Source: Theodoxus fluviatilis (Eukaryota > Mollusca > Gastropoda > Cycloneritida > Neritidae). From it: 64,000 nucleotides of DNA. Position 1 is the stretch's first letter, and the number at the start of each line of letters is the position of its first letter. Under the pieces are notes generated by a model that was given only the letters and a program-made list of their open reading frames with translations, was not told the origin of the DNA and did no database searches. Positions 46,450 to 55,400 of the stretch are shown here, piece after piece. The stretch lies in the NCBI GenBank assembly GCA_034096865.1, contig JAWQFJ010000640.1, forward strand, positions 17,501 through 81,500, in the 5' to 3' direction. Made by a program: the position numbers and the translations under genes.

Positions 46450-49400
46450 TCGCTCTTTCATTCTCTCTTTCTTTCTCTCTTTCTTTCTTTCTTCCTTTTC
46501 AGCAAGGATGCTACTTTCCTATCCTTGAAAGTCTTTGTTGCATTCTTTCTTGTTGACTATGTTCTTTTAGGTTGGGGATAAGAATAGGCCCACTGCGTCT
46601 CCCTGCACATTTCATAAGAGGGAAATTGCGTAATGAGGGAAAGCGCAACTTGACTTGATCATATTCTTACTAGTTCCATTGATTTCTTGATTACAGGCCG
46701 TACATAGCCTACAGAGGCTGATAGGCAGTAAATTCTGTTAATTCTATTCATTCATTCTTGTTGACTGTGTAGTTTCTGTTGTCTCAGGAATACTGCTTGA
46801 AGTTCATTGTGAAGGAGGCAAACTACAACCAGATAGTGATGAGCAAGGAGTTTGAGACAATTGAGCAGCCGCTAATGGTGGAGATCATTCGCCGTCGCCA
46901 GATGCCTCATGGTCGAATGCTCGAGTCACATCCTGACCCAGTCATCAGTGAGTTAGCTCCCCTGGATCACAGTTACCTCCCCTGCCCCGGCCACCACCAC
47001 CACCACCACCACCACCACCACCACCACCACCACCACCCACCCACCCACCCCCATCTCAAATTAAAGCACTGGTCCTGCAGACTGTTAGGACGTTATATGC
47101 CCATTTGATCATAAAGTATCTCGATGTCTCATTTTTTTTGTCAGGCAGTTGAATTGAGAAGTATGTGCTTCAAATGTATTTTGATACACATACACTGGAA
47201 CCAAAGGAGTTTCTAATTCAATTATGAATGGTAAGAGGACTGCGCAAGTTTGTCAACATGATTTACTTTTGTATTGGTCTAGATGTTTAATACAAGCATA
47301 TGGTAGAGTCCATTACAAAGAATTTATCTTTTCATTACACTGGTGGTTTGCTGACTGGGACAGTGTGTCACAGATCATCACAATTTTTTGCTCTTTTTAA
47401 AGTTTGAAAATGATTATTATTGCTGGTTTCATCTTAGCACCTTTTATCATGAGTGTGTCTGTAACCACCACTACCATTGGTACCACCACCAGCCCCACAA
47501 CCATCATCAGCATCACAGTCCTCACTGTGGCCTCTACTTCTACCATCACCATTCCTCTCATCAATGTCTCCATCATCATAACTCCATTGACATCATCATC
47601 ATCAACACATTACCATCATCAACAATATCATCACCATCAAAATCATCATTATTATCAACACATCACCATCACCATCACCATCATCATCATCATCACCATC
47701 ACCATCATCATTATGAGGACATGCCAACATTGTGCACCTTGCAGCCAACTCCCTGGAGAAGGACCTGGAGACATTCCTGAAGAGCACGGGGCGCGAGTTC
47801 TGCGACATCACTCTGATGCTGGAAGACCAAAGCATTCCGGCACACAAGGCCATCCTGGCTGCACGCTGCTCCTACTTCGAAGCCATGTTCCGCTCCTTCA
47901 TGCCGGAAAACAACATTGTCAATGTGAGTTTGACTGCATTGGACTCTCTTGGGCCTTACTCTTACCCAGGCATCAGAATTGGGACTGATCGGTCTACCAA
48001 CGCTACTTAAAAAAACTATGTTTCAAGGATGAGTCACCTGCACTTTTCTTGTGCACACACCCTTCTGTCTATCCACCAAAATATAGCAAAACCATACCAG
48101 AACTACTCACAGTGGAACAAAGAACAAATCCATGTCATTGTTTTACGAAAATGTTAACGCTGAAATTTTTTGTAATTTTTGGAAAGCTCATTTCACCACC
48201 TTCCCCCCTGATCACTGGCTGCATAAGTCACAACTAGCAGGCTTGGCCCAGTCACAAGATTGCAGCTTATGCCACAACTAGCATGCTTGGCCCAGTCACA
48301 AGATTGCAGCTTATGCCACAACTAGCAGGCTTGGCCCAGTCACAAGATTGCAGCTTATGCCACAACTAGCATGCTTGGCCCAGTCACAAGATTGCAGCTT
48401 ATGCCACAACTAGCATGCTTGGCCCAGTCACAAGATTGCAGCTTATGCCACAACTAGCATGCTTGGCCCAGTCACAAGATTGCAGCTTATGCCACAACTA
48501 GCATGCTTGGCCCAGTCACAAGATTGCAGCTTATGCCACAACTAGCATGCTTGGCCCAGTCACAAGATTGCAGCTTATGCCACAACTAGCATGCTTGGCC
48601 CAGTCACAAGATTGCAGCTTATGCCACAACTAGCATGCTTGGCCCAGTCACAAGATTGCAGCTTATGCCACAACTAGCATGCTTGGCCCAGTCACAAGAT
48701 TGCAGCTTATGCCACAACTGCCAGGGTAGAGACTAGTAGGAGTTTGCCCATGTATTACACTATGTCATCATATTAATGCTCAGAATAGTTTATAATGGAA
48801 AGAGGAATTATTGTACTACAAAGATGATCATATTACTTGACCACAATGAAAATTTGTGTAGAAGCTGGAAAGTACAATGGCCTGATCAACTAGAATAATG
48901 TTTCACAGCTTGATGTAGAGCATCATAATGAAGAATTGTTAGGGAGGTTTACATCTCATTTGACCTGACAAAAGATGGCTTCTATTGATTCTAACCACGC
49001 AGAAATTTAACTCTCCTCATTCGCAGCTTGAGGAGATAATGACTGTCTCAATACACATAATCGGTATAATGTGTACTTTTAAGTCTCTCTCAATTAGGGT
49101 CAATAGTACAAGGGCTGTAGGAACTACAGAAGTAATGACAGTCCCATGATATTAATATGTGAAATTTTCAGTCACTTCTGTTTTTGCATCATTGTAGACC
49201 ATATTTCCCCATCTTTTATGCTAAGTAAATGCCATTCATTGTTGCTCCTCAGAATTGGCAAAGTGTTTTCTGCCCTGAAAATGACATCTTATGCTTTCAG
49301 ATCACTATTGGAGAGATGGTGCCATGTCGTCAGGCGTTTGACAGCCTGCTGGAGTACATCTACTACGGAGAGGTCAACATGCCCCCTGAAGACTCCTTGT

Positions 49401-52400
49401 ACCTCTTCCCTGCACCCTACTTCTACGGCTTCTCCAACAACAGGCTGCAGGTAGGCAAGGCACTGAGGCAGGCAGGGCGCTGAGGCAGGCAGGACACTGA
49501 GGCAGGCAGGGCACTGAGGCAGGCAGAGCACTGAGGCAGGCAGGGCACTGAGGCAGGCAGAGGCACTGAGGCAGGCAGAGCACTGAGGCAGGCAGGGCAC
49601 TGAGGCAGGCAGGCACTGAGGCAGGCAGGGCACTGAGGCAGGCAGGGCACTGAGGCAGGCAAGGCACTGAGGCAGGCAGAGCACTGAGGCAGGCAGAGGC
49701 ACTGAGGCAGGCAGAGGCACTGAGGCAGGCAGGAGGCACTGAGGCAGGCAGGGCACTGAGGCAGGCAGAGCACTGAGGCAGGCAGGCACTGAGGCAGGCA
49801 GGCACTGAGGCAGGCAGGGCACTGAGGCAGGCAGGGGGCACTGAGGCAGGCAGGCACTGAGGCAGGCAGAGCACTGAGGCAGGCAGGCAAGGCACTGAGG
49901 CAGGCAGGGCACTGAGGCAGGCAGAGCACTGAGGCAGGCAGAGCACTGAGGCAGGCAGAGGCACTGAGGCAGGCAGAGCACTGAGGCAGGCAGGCACTGA
50001 GGCAGGCAGGCAAGGCACTGAGGCAGGCAGGCACTGAGGCAGGCAGAGCACTGAGGCAGGCAAGGCACTGAGGCAGGCAGAGCACTGAGGCAGGCAGGAG
50101 CACTGAGGCAGGCAGGCAAGGCACTGAGGCAGGCAGAGCACTGAGGCAGGCAGGCAAGGCACTGAGGCAGGCAAGGCACTGAGGCAGGCAGAGCACTGAG
50201 GCAGGCAGAGCACTGAGGCAGGCAGGCACTGAGGCAGGCAGGCAAGGCACTGAGGCAGGCAAGGCACTGAGGCAGGCAGAGCACTGAGGCAGGCAGGACA
50301 CTGAGGCAGGCAGGGAGGGCACTGAGGCAGGCAGAGCACTGAGGCAGGCAGGGAGGACACTGAGGCAGGCAGGACACTGAGGCAGACAGGCAGAACACTG
50401 AGGCAGGCAGGGAGGACACTGAGGCAGGCAGAGGCACTGAGGCAGGCAGGCACTGAGGCAGGCAGAGGCACTGAGGCAGGCAGGCACTGAGGCAGGCAAG
50501 GCACTGAGGCAGGCAGAGCACTGAGGCAGGCAGGCACTGAGGCAGGCAGGACACTGAGGCAGGCAAGGCACTGAGGCAGGCAGAGCACTGAGGCAGGCAG
50601 GCAAGGCACTGAGGCAGGCAGGCACTGAGGCAGGCAGAGCACTGAGGCAGGCAGGGCACTGAGGCAGGCAGGCACTGAGGCAGGCAGGCACTGAGGCAGG
50701 CAGAGCACTGAGGCAGGCAGAGGCACTGAGGCAGGCAGGGCACTGAGGCAGGCAGAGCACTGAGGCAGGCAGGCACTGAGGCAGGCAGGGCACTGAGGCA
50801 GGCAGGCACTGAGGCAGGCAGGGCACTGAGGCAGGCAGAGGCACTGAGGCAGGCAGGCACTGAGGCAGGCAGAGCACTGAGGCAGGCAGGGCACTGAGGC
50901 AGGCAGAGGCACTGAGGCAGGCAGAGGCACTGAGGCAGGCAGGCACTGAGGCAGGCAGGCACTGAGGCAGGCAAGGCACTGAGGCAGGCAGGGCACTGAG
51001 GCAGGCAGAGCACTGAGGCAGGCAGGCACTGAGGCAGGCAGGGCACTGAGGCAGGCAGGGCACTGAGGCAGGCAGGGCACTGAGGCAGGCAGGCACTGAG
51101 GCAGGCAGGACACTGAGGCAGGCAGGAGGCACTGAGGCAGGCAAGGCACTGAGGCAGGCAGGCACTGAGGCAGGCAGGCAAGGCACTGAGGCAGGCAGGC
51201 AAGGCACTGAGGCAGGCAGGCACTGAGGCAGGCAGGGCACTGAGGCAGGCAGGGCACTGAGGCAGGCAGAGCACTGAGGCAGGCAGGCACTGAGGCAGGC
51301 AGACTTACAAACAGGCACTGAGGCAGGCAGGCACTGAGGCAGGCAGGCAAGGCACTGAGGCAGGCAGGGCACTGAGGCAGGCAGGCACTGAGGCAGGCAG
51401 GGCACTGAGGCAGGGAAGGCACTGAGGCAGGCAAGGCACTGAGGCAGGCAGAGCACTGAGGCAGGCAAGGCACTGAGGCAGGCAGAGCACTGAGGCAGGC
51501 AGGCAGAGCACTGAGGCAGGCAGAGCACTGAGGCAGGCAGGCAGAGCACTGAGGCAGGCAAGGCACTGAGGCAGGCAGAGCACTGAGGCAGGCAGAGGCA
51601 CTGAGGCAGGCAGGCACTGAGGCAGGCAGGCAGAGCACTGAGGCAGGCAGAGCACTGAGGCAGGCAGGCAAGGCACTGAGGCAGGCAGGCAAGGCACTGA
51701 GGCAGGCAGAGCACTGAGGCAGGCAGGCAAGGCACTGAGGCAGGCAGGCAAGGCACTGAGGCAGGCAGGCACTGAGGCAGGCAAGGCACTGAGGCAGGCA
51801 GGCACTGAGGCAGGCAGAGCACTGAGGCAGGCAGGGCACTGAGGCAGGCAAGGCACTGAGGCAGGCAGAGCACTGAGGCAGGCAGAGCACTGAGGCAGGC
51901 AAGGCACTGAGGCAGGCAGAGCACTGAGGCAGGCAGGCACTGAGGCAGGCAGAGGCACTGAGGCAGGCAGGCACTGAGGCAGGCAGGCACTGAGGCAGGC
52001 AAGGCACTGAGGCAGGCAGGCACTGAGGCAGGCAAGGCACTGAGGCAGGCAGGCACTGAGGCAGGCAGGCACTGAGGCAGGCAGAGCACTGAGGCAGGCA
52101 GAGCACTGAGGCAGGCAGGCACTGAGGCAGGCAGAGCACTGAGGCAGGCAGAGGCACTGAGGCAGGCAGAGCACTGAGGCAGGCAGGGCACTGAGGCAGG
52201 CAGAGCACTGAGGCAGGCAGAGGCACTGAGGCAGGCAGGCACTGAGGCAGGCAGGGCACTGAGGCAGGCAGGGAGGACACTGAGGCAGGCAGGGCACTGA
52301 GGCAGGCAAGGCACTGAGGCAGGCAGAGCACTGAGGCAGGCAGGGCACTGAGGCAGGCAAGGCACTGAGGCAGGCAGGAGCACTGAGGCAGGCAAGGCAC

Positions 52401-55400
52401 TGAGGCAGGCAGAGGCACTGAGGCAGGCAGAGGCACTGAGGCAGGCAGGCACTGAGGCAGGCAGAGCACTGAGGCAGGCAGAGGCACTGAGGCAGGCAGA
52501 GCACTGAGGCAGGCAGAGCACTGAGGCAGGCAGGAGCACTGAGGCAGGCAGAGGCACTGAGGCAGGCAGAGCACTGAGGCAGGCAGGGCACTGAGGCAGG
52601 CAGAGGCACTGAGGCAGGCAGGCAAGGCACTGAGGCAGGCAGGGCACTGAGGCAGGCAGGCACTGAGGCAGGCAGGCACTGAGGCAGGCAGGCAGGCACT
52701 GAGGCAGGCAGGGCACTGAGGCAGGCAGAGGCACTGTGGCAGGCAGGGGCACTGAGGCAGGCAAGGCACTGAGGCAGGCAGGGCACTGAGGCAGGCAGAG
52801 GCACTGAGGCAGGCAAGGCACTGAGGCAGGCAGGGCACTGAGGCAGGCAGGCACTGAGGCAGGCAGAGCACTGAGGCAGGCAGGGCACTGAGGCAGGCAG
52901 AGCACTGAGGCAGGCAGAGGCACTGAGGCAGGCAGGGCACTGAGGCAGGCAGAGGCACTGAGGCAGGCAGAGCACTGAGGCAGGCAGAGGCACTGAGGCA
53001 GGCAGGCAAGGCACTGAGGCAGGCAGGGCACTGAGGCAGGCAAGGCACTGAGGCAGGCAGGGCACTGAGGCAGGCAGGGCACTGAGGCAGGCAGAGGCAC
53101 TGAGGCAGGCAAGGCACTGAGGCAGGCAGAGCACTGAGGCAGGCAGGCACTGAGGCAGGCAAGGCACTGAGGCAGGCAAGGCACTGAGGCAGGCAGGCAC
53201 TGAGGCAGGCAGGGCACTGAGGCAGGCAGGGCACTGAGGCAGGCAGGAGCACTGAGGCAGGCAGAGCACTGAGGCAGGCAGGGCACTGAGGCAGGCAGAG
53301 GCACTGAGGCAGGCAGGGCACTGAGGCAGGCAGGCACTGAGGCAGGCAGGAGCACTGAGGCAGGCAAGGCACTGAGGCAGGCAGAGCACTGAGGCAGGCA
53401 GGCACTGAGGCAGGCAGAGCACTGAGGCAGGCAGGGCACTGAGGCAGGCAGGCACTGAGGCAGGCAGGCACTGAGGCAGGCAGGCACTGAGGCAGGCAGA
53501 GCACTGAGGCAGGCAGAGGCACTGAGGCAGGCAGAGGCACTGAGGCAGGCAGGGCACTGAGGCAGGCAGGGCACTGAGGCAGGCAGGGCACTGAGGCAGG
53601 CAGGGCACTGAGGCAGGCAGGCACTGAGGCAGGCAGGGCACTGAGGCAGGCAGGCACTGAGGCAGGCAGAGCACTGAGGCAGGCAGAGGCACTGAGGCAG
53701 GCAGGCACTGAGGCAGGCAAGGCACTGAGGCAGGCAGAGCACTGAGGCAGGCAGGCAGAGCACTGAGGCAGGCAAGGCACTGAGGCAGGCAGGCAAGGCA
53801 CTGAGGCAGGCAGGGCACTGAGGCAGGCAAGGCACTGAGGCAGGCAGAGCACTGAGGCAGGCAGGCAGGCACTGAGGCAGGCAGGCACTGAGGCAGGCAG
53901 AGCACTGAGGCAGGCAGGCACTGAGGCAGGCAGGCACTGAGGCAGGCAGGCACTGAGGCAGGCAGAGGCACTGAGGCAGGCAGGCACTGAGGCAGGCAAG
54001 GCACTGAGGCAGGCAGAGGCACTGAGGCAGGCAGGCACTGAGGCAGGCAGAGCACTGAGGCAGGCAGGCACTGAGGCAGGCAGAGGCACTGAGGCAGGCA
54101 GGCACTGAGGCAGGCAGAGCACTGAGGCAGGCAAGGCACTGAGGCAGGCAGGAGCACTGAGGCAGGCAGGCACTGAGGCAGGCAAGGCACTGAGGCAGGC
54201 AGAGCACTGAGGCAGGCAGAGCACTGAGGCAGGCAAGGCACTGAGGCAGGCAGAGCACTGAGGCAGGCAGGCAAGGCACTGAGGCAGGCAGGCAAGGCAC
54301 TGAGGCAGGCAAGGCACTGAGGCAGGCAGGCACTGAGGCAGGCAGGAGGCACTGAGGCAGGCAGAGCACTGAGGCAGGCAGAGCACTGAGGCAGGCAGGC
54401 ACTGAGGCAGGCAGGCACTGAGGCAGGCAAGGCACTGAGGCAGGCAGAGCACTGAGGCAGGCAGGCAAGGCACTGAGGCAGGCAGAGGCACTGAGGCAGG
54501 CAGGAGCACTGAGGCAGGCAGGCACTGAGGCAGGCAGGCACTGAGGCAGGCAGGCACTGAGGCAGGCAAGGCACTGAGGCAGGCAGAGCACTGAGGCAGG
54601 CAGGCAAGGCACTGAGGCAGGCAGGCACTGAGGCAGGCAGAGCACTGAGGCAGGCAGAGCACTGAGGCAGGCAGGCACTGAGGCAGGCAGGAGGCACTGA
54701 GGCAGGCAAGGCACTGAGGCAGGCAGAGCACTGAGGCAGGCAGGCACTGAGGCAGGCAGGCACTGAGGCAGGCAGAGCACTGAGGCAGGCAGGCACTGAG
54801 GCAGGCAGAGCACTGAGGCAGGCAGGCACTGAGGCAGGCAGGCACTGAGGCAGGCAGGCACTGAGGCAGGCAGGCACTGAGGCAGGCAGGCACTGAGGCA
54901 GGCAGGCACTGAGGCAGGCAGCAAGGCACTGAGGCAGGCAGGGCACTGAGGCAGGCAGGCACTGAGGCAGGCAGGGCACTGAGGCAGGCAGGGAGGACAC
55001 TGAGGCAGGCAGGCACTGAGGCAGGCAGGCACTGAGGCAGGCAGGCACTGAGGCAGGCAGGCACTGAGGCAGGCAGGACACTGAGGCAGGCAGGGAGGAC
55101 ACTGAGGCAGGCAAGGCACTGAGGCAGGCAGGGCACTGAGGCAGGCAGGACACTGAGGCAGGCAGGACACTGAGGCAGGCAGAGCACTGAGGCAGGCAGA
55201 GCACTGAGGCAGGCAGGCACTGAGGCAGGCAAGGCACTGAGGCAGGCAGGGCACTGAGGCAGGCAAGGCACTGAGGCAGGCAGGACACTGAGGCAGGCAA
55301 GGCACTGAGGCAGGCAGGGCACTGAGGTAGGCAGGGCACTGAGGTAGGCAAGGCACTGAGGCAGGCAGAGCACTGAGGTAGGCAAGGCACTGAGGCAGGC

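Noticed and set aside
47388..47988. His/Thr-rich frames running into LZTR1 exon 15
   Set aside because: Trinucleotide repeat translation. Only the part from 47745, after the CTTGCAG acceptor, matches LZTR1 and keeps the splice phase.
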